Assembly: GCA_963823495.1 (NCBI GenBank)
Contig: CAWGLV010000001.1
Location: forward strand, 1,488,001 to 1,552,000
Length of the DNA: 64,000 bases
Direction of reading: 5' to 3'
From: DATDAH01 sp963823495
GTDB lineage: Bacteria; Actinomycetota; Acidimicrobiia; Acidimicrobiales; DATDAH01
A model generated the notes under the pieces. It saw nothing but the letters and a program-made list of their open reading frames with translations. It made no database searches and was not told where the DNA came from. Position numbers and translations under genes: made by a program. Positions 27,028-35,822 of the stretch are shown piece by piece. How positions within the stretch are numbered: position 1 is the first letter of the stretch; the number at the start of each line of letters is the position of its first letter.

Positions 27028-28401
27028 TCAGCGTTCGGCGGGGGAGCGGGCCAGGAGCCAACCCAGCGCCAGGGTCAGCGCGGCCACCGCCGGGCTGAGG
27101 CGCACGCCCAGCAGGGCTCGCCCGCCGACATCGAGGGCCTCGCCGAAACCGGCCAGGGCGATCCCGGCCAGGCCCACGACGGCCAGCGCCGCCCCCACCG
27201 CCCGGACGGCGACGTGTCCCGCGGCCCGGGGTGCAACGGTCCAACGCTCGACGGGGGCGAACACCGCCACCAGGGCGCCGAGCACCAGGGTCGATAGGGC
27301 CAGGGTCAGGGCCTTCTGCAGCCACCAGGCACCCGAACCCACATCCACCACCGGCAGCCCGAGGGCGAGCAGGACGGTGCCGGTCGCCATGAACGCGGTC
27401 AGGTGCCAGAGGAAGACCGTGAGCACGACCACGTTGACCACGATCGTCGCCCGCCACACCCGTGGCCGCTGCAGCCAGGCGCCCAGGGGTCGCCGCACGG
27501 CGAGCAGGAGGGCGGCCTGGGCCACGCCGAGCACGAGGACGCACATCGTCGGCGGGCTCATGTTGGAGATGCGCTGGCCGGGCAGCCCGATCATGCTGAC
27601 GGGGTACGGACCCACAGTGGTCAGGGCGACGAGCAGTGCCCCGGCGACGGCTCCGACCGCCAGGGCCCGACGGGGCGTCACCGAGTCGAAGCGACCATCG
27701 GCGTAGGTGAACCCGAGCCCTTGGGAGAACAGGAACACGGCCAGGTAGTTGACGACCGCGGCACCAGCGAGCCAGTCGTTGAGGCGCAGGATGTCGAGCG
27801 CCACCACGAGCAGCGCGAGCCCGACCAGGCTCAGCGCCGGCCGGCGCCGGTGGGCCCGGAGCTGCAGCGGCGCCGCCAGTACCACGAGCACGAACACGGC
27901 CAGGAACCACAGGGGCTGGGCGGCGATCCGGGTGATGTCCCGCACCAGGTCCGACGGTTCCGCCCGCTGCTCGAGCCCGGCGGCCACCAGGAGCCACACG
28001 CCCACGAACACCAACGTCGGTCGCAGCAGCCGGTCCGCCCGCCGGGCCAGGAACCGACCCGCGTCGGCGTGTCCGTCGGCGCCGGCGGGCAGGGACCGCA
28101 GGTTGGCGAACCCCCCGACCAGGAAGAACACGGGCATCACCTGGAACCCCCATGTCAGCGGTCGCAGCCAGCCCAGGTCCGCAAGGGCATTGGTCCCCTG
28201 CAACTCGCCGTCCACCTCCACCACCGTGGCGATCATCCAGTGCCCCAGGACGACGGCCAGGATGCTCGCCGCTCGCAGGAAGTCGACCACTCGGTCCCGG
28301 TCCCCGGGCGTCGCCGCGACCAGGCCGTCCAGGCTCGTCGCCTCGGTCAACTCGCCACCGCCCGGTGTCGGCGCAGCATGGGGCTCGGCGCGCAGCGGCA
28401 T
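27028..28401 (-). CDS. Acyltransferase-3 family membrane protein
   Basis: A 457-aa polytopic protein with about ten membrane helices. DFLRAASILAVVLGHWM holds the conserved Arg and His of acyltransferase-3 enzymes (OafA/OpgC type), which move acyl groups from the inside to glycans or other targets on the outside. FQVMPVFFLVGGFANL and VFLWHLTAF are further family hallmarks. It stands alone and starts with ATG at 28401. The acceptor is unknown; a cell-envelope polysaccharide or lipid is likely. Confidence 0.85.
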   Translation of the reverse strand: MPLRAEPHAAPTPGGGELTEATSLDGLVAATPGDRDRVVDFLRAASILAVVLGHWMIATVVEVDGELQGTNALADLGWLRPLTWGFQVMPVFFLVGGFANLRSLPAGADGHADAGRFLARRADRLLRPTLVFVGVWLLVAAGLEQRAEPSDLVRDITRIAAQPLWFLAVFVLVVLAAPLQLRAHRRRPALSLVGLALLVVALDILRLNDWLAGAAVVNYLAVFLFSQGLGFTYADGRFDSVTPRRALAVGAVAGALLVALTTVGPYPVSMIGLPGQRISNMSPPTMCVLVLGVAQAALLLAVRRPLGAWLQRPRVWRATIVVNVVVLTVFLWHLTAFMATGTVLLALGLPVVDVGSGAWWLQKALTLALSTLVLGALVAVFAPVERWTVAPRAAGHVAVRAVGAALAVVGLAGIALAGFGEALDVGGRALLGVRLSPAVAALTLALGWLLARSPAER

Positions 28402-28756
28402 CCGACAGACCCGGAGGCCCTGGAGTCGGGCCAGTCCGGCTGCTCGGCGGCGAACACCAGGAACGGTGTCGCCGCCGGCCGGCGTCCCCTGTGCACGGAC
28501 ACGACGCTATGCACGGCGGCGCACCCGGCTGGGGATCGCTTCGGCGCACCAGGGCGCGGGAGGTGGGGGTGGGCCGGGTCCCGGGTCAAGGGCCGGGTGG
28601 CGCACCGGTCAGGGTCCACATCGGCCGTGGGGGCCGCGGGTGAACTGGCGGCAGTCGGGGCTGGTAGCGGTGAAGATCCCGTTCCGTCCCGGACGGTGGG
28701 CTCGACCCGCTGATCGCGGCCGCTCGGCTGCCTTCAGGTGGGACCGAGGCCCCGGG
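28402..28756. other. 355-bp gap between two minus-strand genes
   Basis: No convincing gene is seen. The only structure noted is a spaced inverted repeat, GTGCA and TGCAC, around a GC-rich stretch near 28490-28515, which may belong to the acyltransferase promoter. Confidence 0.4.
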
Positions 28757-29479
28757 TCACCCTGCACCGACCCTGGCGGGCCAACCGAAGCGGACCTCGA
28801 CGCCCGGTGACCAGTGGGCGATGGGCGCACCGGACGGCGGGGGCAACCCGGCCGCGGTGAGCAGGTGGTCGTCCAACTCGACGACCTCGGCGTCCTGCAA
28901 CGGCCAGGGGTCGTGCGCGGCCCGGGCGCGACGGAGGCCGGAGCGCGGGGCGCTGAACACGGCCCAGCGCGCGGTGAGGAAGTGATCCAGCTCGCTGAGT
29001 GTCGCCGTGGGACGAGGCTCGCCCGGCGCGACGACGATCCGGGTCGAGGCCCCCCGCGGGCCCGGCCAACGCCGGCGGCAGGTGTAGTCCACGAGGCCGT
29101 CGTGGTGGTCGAGGCGGACCTGGGACCAGAAGTACGGGATGCGGTAGGTGGACCGAGCAACCAGGACCGCGCCCAGGCGGGCGGCGTCGAGGGAGAAGAA
29201 CCACACGCCGGACACGCCGTCGGCACCGCGGACGTAGGTGCGGACGTTGATCTCGGCGAAGCGGGACACCCACGGCACGGAAGGGACGCCGGGAAGGCCG
29301 ACCCGGAGGAAGAACGGCACCACGCTGACCCATGCCGATCCGTCGGCGACCTCGACCTCCAGCCCTGGCGGCACCAGGGCCCGCACGTCATCGACGGGGT
29401 AGCGGAAGTGCAGGAACGCCAAGTCGTCCCACCACTGCAGCATCGCCGCCCGGGCGACCGGCGTCGGGCAGGTGCCCAT
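28757..29479 (-). CDS. DUF2071 (YqjF-like) family protein
   Basis: A 240-aa protein matching the DUF2071 pattern: WWDDLAFLHFRYPVDDVRAL at the N-terminus, LVPPGLEVEVADGSAWVSVV next, then INVRTYVRGADGVSGVWFFSLDA. The ATG at 29479 (MGTCPTP) was chosen because homologous proteins begin just before the WWD segment; the longer frame upstream runs through a perfect palindrome. Function of the family is unknown. It is divergent from padR. Confidence 0.8.
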   Translation of the reverse strand: MGTCPTPVARAAMLQWWDDLAFLHFRYPVDDVRALVPPGLEVEVADGSAWVSVVPFFLRVGLPGVPSVPWVSRFAEINVRTYVRGADGVSGVWFFSLDAARLGAVLVARSTYRIPYFWSQVRLDHHDGLVDYTCRRRWPGPRGASTRIVVAPGEPRPTATLSELDHFLTARWAVFSAPRSGLRRARAAHDPWPLQDAEVVELDDHLLTAAGLPPPSGAPIAHWSPGVEVRFGWPARVGAG

Positions 29480-29542
29480 CTGATCGCGGCCCACCCGCCG
29501 ACCGTACGGGCCGCGGTCGCGCGGGCGGGCGGAACCGGCCGG

Positions 29543-29587
29543 ATTGGAGGCAATAGGGGGCGGCTTCCGCCCCCTATTGCCTCCAAT
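29543..29587. repeat. Perfect palindrome, 21-bp arms, 3-nt loop
   Basis: Arms 29543-29563 and 29567-29587 are perfect reverse complements around CTT; the left arm begins ATTGGAGGCAATAGG. It lies 64 bp upstream of the DUF2071 start and about 140 bp left of the padR promoter, in a gap between divergent genes, so it is not a simple 3' terminator. Confidence 0.85.
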
Positions 29588-29728
29588 GACGATGGGCTGG
29601 CCACGCCGGGTGCGCTCAGGAGGAGGCCCGGCCACCGCGCCGGCCGGACACCACCGGCGATGGGTCCCCGGGCGGGCGGTCAGCTCCCCATCGGGCCAGG
29701 TGATGGTCGGGCGCCACCTGGCTCAGGC

Positions 29729-29756
29729 TTGACAAGAAGATATCTTCCTATAAAGT
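29729..29756 (+). promoter_or_regulatory. padR promoter with GAAGATATCTTC operator
   Basis: A consensus -35 TTGACA (29729-29734) is followed by TATAAAGT; taking TAAAGT (29751-29756) as the -10 gives 16-bp spacing, and TATAAA (29749-29754) gives 14. Between them is a perfect 12-bp palindrome GAAGATATCTTC (29736-29747), the sort of AT-rich dyad bound by PadR proteins, so autoregulation is likely. Confidence 0.65.
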
Positions 29757-29763
29757 CCCACCC

Positions 29764-30126
29764 ATGCGGAGGAAGCCCGGACAGCTGCTGGATCTCGAGG
29801 CGCAGATCCTCGCCGTGGCCGTGGACCGGCTGGTGGCGGGCGACACGCCCGAGATCCACGGCTTCGCCCTCGCCAAGCGGATCGCCGACCGGGACGACTC
29901 GAGGAAGCTCACCGCGCACGGGACGCTCTACAAGGCGCTCGCCCGCCTGGAGGACGCGGGGCTGCTGAGCTCGCAATGGGAGGACCACGAGCCGGCGGAG
30001 GACGAGGGCCGGCCCCGTCGCCGGCTCTACCGCGTCACCAGCGCCGGGCAGGCGGCGCTGGCGGTGCACGCGGACGCCTCGGTCGAACGCCCGGCGGCGA
30101 TGAACCGCAGCATCGAGCCGGCATGA
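29764..30126 (+). CDS. PadR-family transcriptional regulator
   Basis: A 120-aa winged-helix regulator. LDLEAQILAVAVDRL, HGFALAKRIADR, then HGTLYKALARLEDAGLL give the PadR helix-turn-helix, followed by a wing (RPRRRLYRVTSAGQAAL). Family members repress their own gene and a neighbouring membrane or efflux gene. It overlaps the next gene by 4 bp (ATGA), and a palindrome sits in its promoter. Confidence 0.9.
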   Translation: MRRKPGQLLDLEAQILAVAVDRLVAGDTPEIHGFALAKRIADRDDSRKLTAHGTLYKALARLEDAGLLSSQWEDHEPAEDEGRPRRRLYRVTSAGQAALAVHADASVERPAAMNRSIEPA

Positions 30127-30719
30127 GCAGCGCCTGGGCCGACCGGATCGCCCGGACCTGGACCGCGGCGTACACGCGGGGCCTTCCGGAGGCCACGGCC
30201 GCCCGACGCCGCGAAGAGATCGGTTCGGACCTGTTCGAACACGCGCACGAGGCCGGCACCACGCCCGGCCAACAAGTCGACGTCCTCGGTCGGGTGCTGT
30301 GGGGCATCCCCGCCGACCTGTCCTGGCGGCGGGCCGCCCGAGCGCCGCGTGAGCGGCACCTCGTGACAGGAGAGACCATGACCCTCAACAAGACCGCCAC
30401 GGTGGTCATCGCCGCCTATGCCCTCTTCAACCTCGTCGGCGGGCTGGGTGTCCTCACCGGCGCCGGCGCCGACGACGGCAGCTCGGGCAGCTGGCAGTGG
30501 TCGCTGCCCATGCTGGCGGGTGCGGCCCTGCTGGGCTACGGCCTGCGCTTCCGCAACGAGGCGCCCCGACGCACCACGGTGCTCATCGTCCTCGGGGCCA
30601 CGGCGCCGATGGTCGCCCTGTTCTGGATGGCCCCGATCTTCTTCCCCCCGTGGCTTCTCGTCAGCGGCCTCGCGATCGCCAGCGAGCCCGGCCGCCGGAC
30701 CCCCGCCGCGGCCATCTGA
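30123..30719 (+). CDS. HAAS-like N-terminal domain plus membrane segments, PadR partner
   Basis: A 198-aa protein. Residues ~1-75 (WADRIARTWTAAYTRGLP, EEIGSDLFEHAHEAG, VLGRVLWGIPADLSWR) resemble the short helical HAAS/permease-prefix domains encoded next to PadR regulators. About four membrane segments follow (VVIAAYALFNLVGGLGVLTG; PMLAGAALLGYGLR; VLIVLGATAPMVALFWMAPI; PPWLLVSGLAIA). It is translationally coupled to padR, so PadR probably controls it. Function unknown. Confidence 0.65.
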   Translation: MSSAWADRIARTWTAAYTRGLPEATAARRREEIGSDLFEHAHEAGTTPGQQVDVLGRVLWGIPADLSWRRAARAPRERHLVTGETMTLNKTATVVIAAYALFNLVGGLGVLTGAGADDGSSGSWQWSLPMLAGAALLGYGLRFRNEAPRRTTVLIVLGATAPMVALFWMAPIFFPPWLLVSGLAIASEPGRRTPAAAI

Positions 30720-30722
30720 TCC

Positions 30723-30780
30723 CACAGCACCCGGGACCCGGCTGCCTGCCCTCCGGGGTCGGCAGCCGGGTCCCGCTGTG
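30723..30780 (+). terminator. Strong hairpin after the padR operon
   Basis: GGGACCCGGCTGCC (30733-30746) pairs perfectly with 30761-30774 over 14 bp, and CACAGC (30723-30728) pairs with GCTGTG (30775-30780) across a 4-nt bulge. It begins 4 bp after the stop of the HAAS-like gene. No T-run, as is common in high-GC genomes. Confidence 0.6.
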
Positions 30781-30808
30781 TGCGGTTCCTGCGGGAGGGG
30801 CCGCTGGT

Positions 30809-30814
30809 TAGGGT
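30809..30814 (+). promoter_or_regulatory. -10-like TAGGGT for the beta-galactosidase gene
   Basis: TAGGGT ends 6 nt before the ATG at 30821, with no Shine-Dalgarno sequence, after the terminator hairpin. Confidence 0.4.
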
Positions 30815-30820
30815 CGAACG

Positions 30821-33800
30821 ATGCCTGTGGACCCGATCGTGGCCCAGCGGCTGTGGGCCCAGCCGGAGGTCACCGCCCTCGGCCGGCTGCCGATGCGCCC
30901 GCCGCTCGTGCCCTACCCCGACCTGGGCGGGGCCCGGACCCACGCCCCCGCCCGGTCGCCGTGGTGGCAGTCCCTGGACGGGGACTGGCGGTTCCTGCTG
31001 GTCAACCGTCCCGAGTCCGCCCCCGACGGCTGGCACCACCCCCGCCACGACGACAAGCGGTGGCGCACGGTCGCCGTCCCGGGCTGCTGGACCCGTCAGG
31101 ACGTGGGTGATCCGCCGCAGTACACGAACGTCCAGATGCCCTTCGCGGGCGAGTTCCCCGAGGTCCCGATCGACAACCCCACCGGCCTGTACCGGACCGA
31201 GTTCGCCCTCCCCGTCCCGTGGAAGGACCGTCGGGTGGTGCTCCAGGTCGGGGGTGCCGAGAGCGTGGTCCTGCTCTGGCTGAACGGGGCCTTCGTGGGG
31301 ATGAGCAAGGACTCCCGTCTGGCCGCCGAGTTCGACCTGACCCCGCACCTCGTCGAGCGGACCAACGTCCTGGCCGCCATGGTCGTGCGGTGGTCCGACG
31401 CCACCTGGATCGAGGACCAGGACCACTGGTTCCACGCCGGGCTCCACCGCTCGGTGGCCCTCTACTCGACGGAGGCCACCCACCTGGCCGACGTGGCCGT
31501 GACCGCAGGCCTCGCGGAGGACCGCACGACCGGCACCCTCGCCGTCGACGTCCGACTGGGCGGCCCACCCGTGCCCGAGGGCTGGACCGTCGAGGCCCGG
31601 GTCGAGACGCCGACCGAACGGCCCGTCAGCGAGCCGTTGGCCACCCCGGTGACGGCCTTCCGCGAAGACACCTACGCCGATCGCGTCATCGGGGCCCACG
31701 TCTGGCCCGGCCCGGTCGCTCACCTGGAGGCCGCCGTACCCGACATCCGTCCCTGGTCGAGCGAGGTGCCCCAGCGCTACCGCCTGGTCGTCAGCCTGCT
31801 CGACGAGGCGGGCGGGATCCGGGAGGCGACCGCGCAGTGGATCGGGTTCCGCTCCGTGCAGATCCGTGACCGGGACCTCCTCCTCAACGGCGAGCGGGTG
31901 CTCATCCGGGGCGTCAACCGCCACGACCACCACCCCGACCGCGGCAAGACCGTGACCCGGGAGGACATGGAGCGCGACGTCGTGTTGATGAAGCGCTTCG
32001 GCTTCAACGCCGTGCGCTGTGCCCACTACCCGAACGACCCCGTGTTCCTCGACCTCTGCGACGAGCACGGGCTGTGGGTCATCGACGAGGCCAACGTCGA
32101 GAGCCACGCCCGCCAGGTGGCGCTGGCCCAGGACCCCCGCTACCACGCCGCCATCGTCGAGCGGGTGGTGCGCATGGTGCAGCGGGACCGCAACCACCCC
32201 AGCGTGATGGCGTGGTCCCTGGGCAACGAGTCCGGCCACGGAGCCGGACACGATGCCGCCGCGGCCTGGGTCCGGCGGACCGACCCCAGCCGCTTCCTGC
32301 ACTACGAGGGCGGGGTCATGCACGGCTGGCAGACCGAGCCCGGCGTGGGCGCGGCGGTCACCGATGTGGTCTGTCCCATGTACCCCGAGATCACCGACAT
32401 CGTGGCCTGGGCCGACCGCGGCGCTGACCGTCGTCCGATGATCCTGTGCGAGTACCAGCACGCCATGGGCAACAGCAACGGTTCCCTGGCCGACTACTGG
32501 GCGGCGTTCGAATCGACCCCTGGGCTGCAGGGCGGCTTCATCTGGGACTGGATCGACCAGGGCCTGACCTGGCTCGACAGTGAAGGCCGGCCGTACTTCG
32601 CCTACGGCGGTGCGTTCGGCGACGAGCCCAACGACGCCGACTTCTGCGGCAACGGGATGGTCGGCGCCGACCGCGTCCCCCACCCGGCCTGCCACGAGCA
32701 CGCGAGGCTGGCCCAGGTCGTCGACGTGGTCGCCGTCGACCTCCACGAGGGTCGCTTCCGCGTGCGCAACCGCCGGGCCTTCACCGGGCTCAACGACCTC
32801 GATGCCTCGTGGACCCTGACCGTCGACGGTGAGCCCGTGGCCGAGGGTCGGGTGCTCCTGCCGGCCGTCCCTCCGCTCGGCGAAGCCGAGGTCGAGGTGC
32901 CCGTGGAGCGTCCGGCGAGCCTCGGGCAGGGCCAGCGGTGTCACCTCCTCCTGAGCTTCACCCTCGGCGAAGGCCATGCCTGGGCCCCCCGGGGGTTCGA
33001 GGTGGCCTGGGCCCAGTTCGAGATCCCGTGGGTGGCGGCCCGACCCGCGCCGGTGGTCCGGCCGCGACCGGTGCGGGTCGCGGTCGACGTGGACCAGGGC
33101 CGGGTCTCCGCCGGGGACCTGCTGGTGACGAGCCCGGTCGCCTCGTTGTGGCGGGCCCCGACCCAGAACGACGGCATCCGCGTCGGGCCGATGGCCGACC
33201 TGCAGCCCGGCGTGCGTCGGCGCTGGATGCGTTGGGGCCTCGACCGGCTCGAGATCGAGCTGGTGGGCTCGGTGCCCCGGGACGAGGGGGCGTACCCGTC
33301 GTTGACCGTGCACCGTCGCCTGGTCGGCGTCGACCCGGACGTCCGGGTCGACCACCGCCAGGTGGCCATGCTGGTGGACGGCACGCTGGTCTTCGACGAG
33401 GAGATCCGCATCCCCGAGGCGATCGACGACCTGCCCCGGGTCGGGATCACCTTCACCGCGGCGGCCGGCCTGGAACACCTGAGCTGGGTCGGCCTCGGCC
33501 CCCACGAGACCTATCCCGACCGGAAGGTGGGGGCCCGCTTCGGCCACTGGACGAGCACGGTCACCGACCAGTACGTGCCCTACCTGGTTCCCCAGGAGCA
33601 CGGCTCGCACCAGGACGTCCGCCGGTTCACCCTCACCGGGGCGGACGGCCACGGTCTCGCCGTCTCGGCCGAGGAACCGTTCGCCTTCTCCGCCTCCCAC
33701 TTCAGCGCCGCCGACCTCCACGCTGCAGCCACCACCGCGGACCTGGGCCCCCGGGACGAGGTCGTGGTCCACCTCGACGTCGGGATGCGGGGCCTCGGCA

Positions 33801-33886
33801 CGGGCGCCTGTGGACCCGACACGCTCTCGGAGTACCGCGTCGGTGGTGGCACCTACCGGTGGCGCTGGACGCTCACGCCGATCTGA
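30821..33886 (+). CDS. Beta-galactosidase, GH2 (LacZ type)
   Basis: A 1021-aa GH2 enzyme with full LacZ layout: N-terminal jelly roll, Ig-like domain, TIM barrel, and a C-terminal small-chain (beta-gal 'Bgal_small_N') domain (residues ~750-1020). GNESGHG holds the acid/base Glu470 and ILCEYQHAMGNSNG the nucleophile Glu544. There is no signal peptide, so it acts in the cytoplasm on imported beta-galactosides or related disaccharides. LacZ of E. coli has 1024 residues. No sugar transporter adjoins it; a TetR regulator lies convergent at its 3' end. Confidence 0.92.
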   Translation: MPVDPIVAQRLWAQPEVTALGRLPMRPPLVPYPDLGGARTHAPARSPWWQSLDGDWRFLLVNRPESAPDGWHHPRHDDKRWRTVAVPGCWTRQDVGDPPQYTNVQMPFAGEFPEVPIDNPTGLYRTEFALPVPWKDRRVVLQVGGAESVVLLWLNGAFVGMSKDSRLAAEFDLTPHLVERTNVLAAMVVRWSDATWIEDQDHWFHAGLHRSVALYSTEATHLADVAVTAGLAEDRTTGTLAVDVRLGGPPVPEGWTVEARVETPTERPVSEPLATPVTAFREDTYADRVIGAHVWPGPVAHLEAAVPDIRPWSSEVPQRYRLVVSLLDEAGGIREATAQWIGFRSVQIRDRDLLLNGERVLIRGVNRHDHHPDRGKTVTREDMERDVVLMKRFGFNAVRCAHYPNDPVFLDLCDEHGLWVIDEANVESHARQVALAQDPRYHAAIVERVVRMVQRDRNHPSVMAWSLGNESGHGAGHDAAAAWVRRTDPSRFLHYEGGVMHGWQTEPGVGAAVTDVVCPMYPEITDIVAWADRGADRRPMILCEYQHAMGNSNGSLADYWAAFESTPGLQGGFIWDWIDQGLTWLDSEGRPYFAYGGAFGDEPNDADFCGNGMVGADRVPHPACHEHARLAQVVDVVAVDLHEGRFRVRNRRAFTGLNDLDASWTLTVDGEPVAEGRVLLPAVPPLGEAEVEVPVERPASLGQGQRCHLLLSFTLGEGHAWAPRGFEVAWAQFEIPWVAARPAPVVRPRPVRVAVDVDQGRVSAGDLLVTSPVASLWRAPTQNDGIRVGPMADLQPGVRRRWMRWGLDRLEIELVGSVPRDEGAYPSLTVHRRLVGVDPDVRVDHRQVAMLVDGTLVFDEEIRIPEAIDDLPRVGITFTAAAGLEHLSWVGLGPHETYPDRKVGARFGHWTSTVTDQYVPYLVPQEHGSHQDVRRFTLTGADGHGLAVSAEEPFAFSASHFSAADLHAAATTADLGPRDEVVVHLDVGMRGLGTGACGPDTLSEYRVGGGTYRWRWTLTPI

Positions 33887-33949
33887 TTGCAGAGGCCTCG
33901 ACGACGTCGACGTCCACGTCGGCGGGGTCGGCGCTCACTCGGTAGAGGC

Positions 33950-34546
33950 TCACGGTCCCCGCACACCCCGGAGGCCGGCCCAGGCCAACTCGGCCACCTG
34001 ACGGGCCATCGCGTCGGGGTCCTGGCGGTCGGCAGCGGCCAGCCAACCCCGACTGGCCCCCTCGGCGAGGCCGACCAGGCCGTGCGCGAGCACGGCCTGG
34101 TGGGCGGGATCGATCCCCTCGACGTCGATGAGGGACGCGATGGCCGCCGCGATGGAGGCCTCGGTGGCCGCAGCCTGACGGGCGAACTCCGGGTCGCGGC
34201 GGGTGTCGCCGCCGAAGAGCACCTGGAAGGCGTCCTGCTCGTCGGCGACGAAGCGGAAGTAGGCGCCGAAGCCGGCCTCGACCTGCTCGCGGGGGCCGGG
34301 GGCACCGGCCGCGGCCTTGGCGATCGTCTCCTCGAGGCGCCCACCCACGTCCTCGAGGACCTCGCGGTACAGATCCCGCTTCGACCGGAAGTGCTGGTAC
34401 AGCACGGGCTTGGTGACCCCCGCGGCCTCCGCTATGTCGTTCATCGCGGTGGGGTGGAAGCCCCGCTGGGCGAACACCGTTCGGGCCGTGTCGAGCAACT
34501 GGCGTCGCCGGCGGGCGGCGGGGAGGCGAGGCGTCGAGGCGCCCAC
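33950..34546 (-). CDS. TetR/AcrR-family transcriptional regulator
   Basis: A 198-aa regulator (GTG at 34546). ARTVFAQRGFHPTAMNDIAE and AAGVTKPVLYQHFRSKRDLY form the helix-turn-helix; the C-terminal domain is the ligand-binding bundle. GTG overlaps the TAG stop of the upstream small membrane protein by one base (TAGTG), and that gene overlaps the glycosyltransferase, so the three are transcribed together. This gene is probably an operon member rather than the operator-bound neighbour of lacZ; its target is unclear. Confidence 0.85.
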   Translation of the reverse strand: MGASTPRLPAARRRRQLLDTARTVFAQRGFHPTAMNDIAEAAGVTKPVLYQHFRSKRDLYREVLEDVGGRLEETIAKAAAGAPGPREQVEAGFGAYFRFVADEQDAFQVLFGGDTRRDPEFARQAAATEASIAAAIASLIDVEGIDPAHQAVLAHGLVGLAEGASRGWLAAADRQDPDAMARQVAELAWAGLRGVRGP

Positions 34547-34797
34547 TACAGGCCCTTCTCCACGTCCTCGCGCTCCGCGGCGCGGACTGCGTAGTTGAAG
34601 ACGATGGCCGGCGCCAGGACCAGCGAGCCGATCACGAGGGAGAACACGATGACCGAAACCAGACCGTCGGTGTAGCCGACGACCAGGCCGACCACGAACA
34701 ACACCATGGCGAGCAGGAAGAGGCCATAGCCCAGGCGGAGCCCGAGGCTCACGACCCGGGCGATCCGGGCCCGCTTCTGGCGAACGGGATCGGTCAC
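34546..34797 (-). CDS. Small two-helix membrane protein
   Basis: An 83-aa protein (GTG at 34797, VTDPVRQKRARIARVVSLG) with two hydrophobic helices, LGYGLFLLAMVLFVVGLVVG and a following LVSVIVFSLVIGSLVLAPAIVF, and basic residues before the first. Coupled by a 4-bp GTGA overlap to the glycosyltransferase and by one base to the TetR gene. No recognised family. Confidence 0.65.
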   Translation of the reverse strand: MTDPVRQKRARIARVVSLGLRLGYGLFLLAMVLFVVGLVVGYTDGLVSVIVFSLVIGSLVLAPAIVFNYAVRAAEREDVEKGL

Positions 34798-35822
34798 GGC
34801 AGCCAGCCTGCCCGATCCAGCAGCCGTCGCAGTGCTTCGGTCTGGGCGTCGAGGGACAGGTGGGTGGTGGCCACGGCCCGGTTGTGGTCCAGCACGCCCG
34901 GGTCCGGGTGGGCCAGCCACTCGGCCAGCGGCGCCGCGTCGTGGGTCGAAAGCCATTGGAAGCCCAGCGCCCGCAGTTCGTCGGCGACGGGGTAGGGGCC
35001 CACGGCGGCCTGCCGGCGGTGGATGGCGGCTTCGACCGGCGGGTTCCCGAACCCCTCCCAGGTCGAGGGGAACAGGACCGCGTCGGCGGCGGCGTAGAGA
35101 TCCGACCGGCCGGTCCAGGACCGGCGGATGACCCGGCACCGGGCGTCGCCCAGGAGACGATCCAGGGTCGGTCCGTAACCCTCCTCGGCCTCACCCGGCA
35201 GCCAGTAGGTCCCCCCGACGGCCGCGCTGAGCGCCAGCGCGGTCGGCACGTCCTTGCGTTCGATGGCCCGGACCGGGTGAACCAGCAGCGGCTCGTCGGC
35301 GGCCACGCCGAGGACCCGACGGGTGGCCTCGCGGTCGCCGGGCGGGGGGTCGGTGGCGAACCCGTTGTAGATGGTGACGGCGTCGATGCCCCGCTCGCCC
35401 ATCTCGGCCACGGTCCGGTGGTTGATGCAGACGTGGACCCAGGCGGGGTCGTCCGGGGGCAAGTCGGTGATGTGGGCGAACCGCTCCCGCTGCCACGGAG
35501 GGTCGTGGTGGTGGAGGACGGCGGGGCGGCCGGCCAGCACCTCGGCGATGACCCGGGCGGCCGGTCGGTTGAGGGGGATGGTGCACAGGTTCTCCACGAT
35601 CACCAGATCGACCCCGGCCAGGGCCTCGGTCAGTTCTTCGACGGTCGGCGGCGCATCGGCAACGATCGCGAGCCCCGGGATCACCCGGTCGACGGTCCCC
35701 TCGCCGGCGATCGTGCTCACCGTGAAGCCGAGCGTCTCGAGCGACCGGCGCCAGGACTCGGCCACGATCGACACGCCGTCGGTGCCGCCGAGGCGGAACG
35801 AGACGAGGGCGCAGCTGGGCAT
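34794..35822 (-). CDS. GT4-like glycosyltransferase
   Basis: A 342-aa GT-B fold protein. The C-terminal half carries the typical ADAVLFPSTWEGFGNPPVEA motif with Glu-x7-Glu-like donor-binding region, and LLVHPVRAIERKDVPTAL is the linker to the second Rossmann domain. ALVSFRLGGTDGVSIVAESW at the N-terminus includes the acceptor loop. It probably moves a sugar from an NDP-sugar. ATG start at 35822 overlaps the ATG of the divergent glycosidase gene, suggesting a shared locus. Sugar and acceptor are unknown. Confidence 0.8.
   Translation of the reverse strand: MPSCALVSFRLGGTDGVSIVAESWRRSLETLGFTVSTIAGEGTVDRVIPGLAIVADAPPTVEELTEALAGVDLVIVENLCTIPLNRPAARVIAEVLAGRPAVLHHHDPPWQRERFAHITDLPPDDPAWVHVCINHRTVAEMGERGIDAVTIYNGFATDPPPGDREATRRVLGVAADEPLLVHPVRAIERKDVPTALALSAAVGGTYWLPGEAEEGYGPTLDRLLGDARCRVIRRSWTGRSDLYAAADAVLFPSTWEGFGNPPVEAAIHRRQAAVGPYPVADELRALGFQWLSTHDAAPLAEWLAHPDPGVLDHNRAVATTHLSLDAQTEALRRLLDRAGWLP

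Noticed and set aside
25911..27098. Frame running through the acyl-CoA dehydrogenase gene and all three 3' copies
   Set aside because: It is out of frame with the enzyme and composed of Arg/Gly/Pro runs; its length comes from the repeat and GC content.
28402..28756. Hidden gene in the 355-bp gap
   Set aside because: Short open frames occur on both strands but none has a start signal or protein-like composition.
30536..33772. Minus-strand open frame of over 1000 codons opposite the beta-galactosidase gene
   Set aside because: High GC content keeps antisense frames open. It has no domain pattern, and the plus strand holds a complete LacZ with both catalytic glutamates.
33950..35194. Long minus-strand open frame covering the TetR gene and half of the glycosyltransferase
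   Set aside because: Only its last ~198 codons look like protein (TetR); the first part is the shadow of the glycosyltransferase and small membrane protein, which have clear motifs in other frames.
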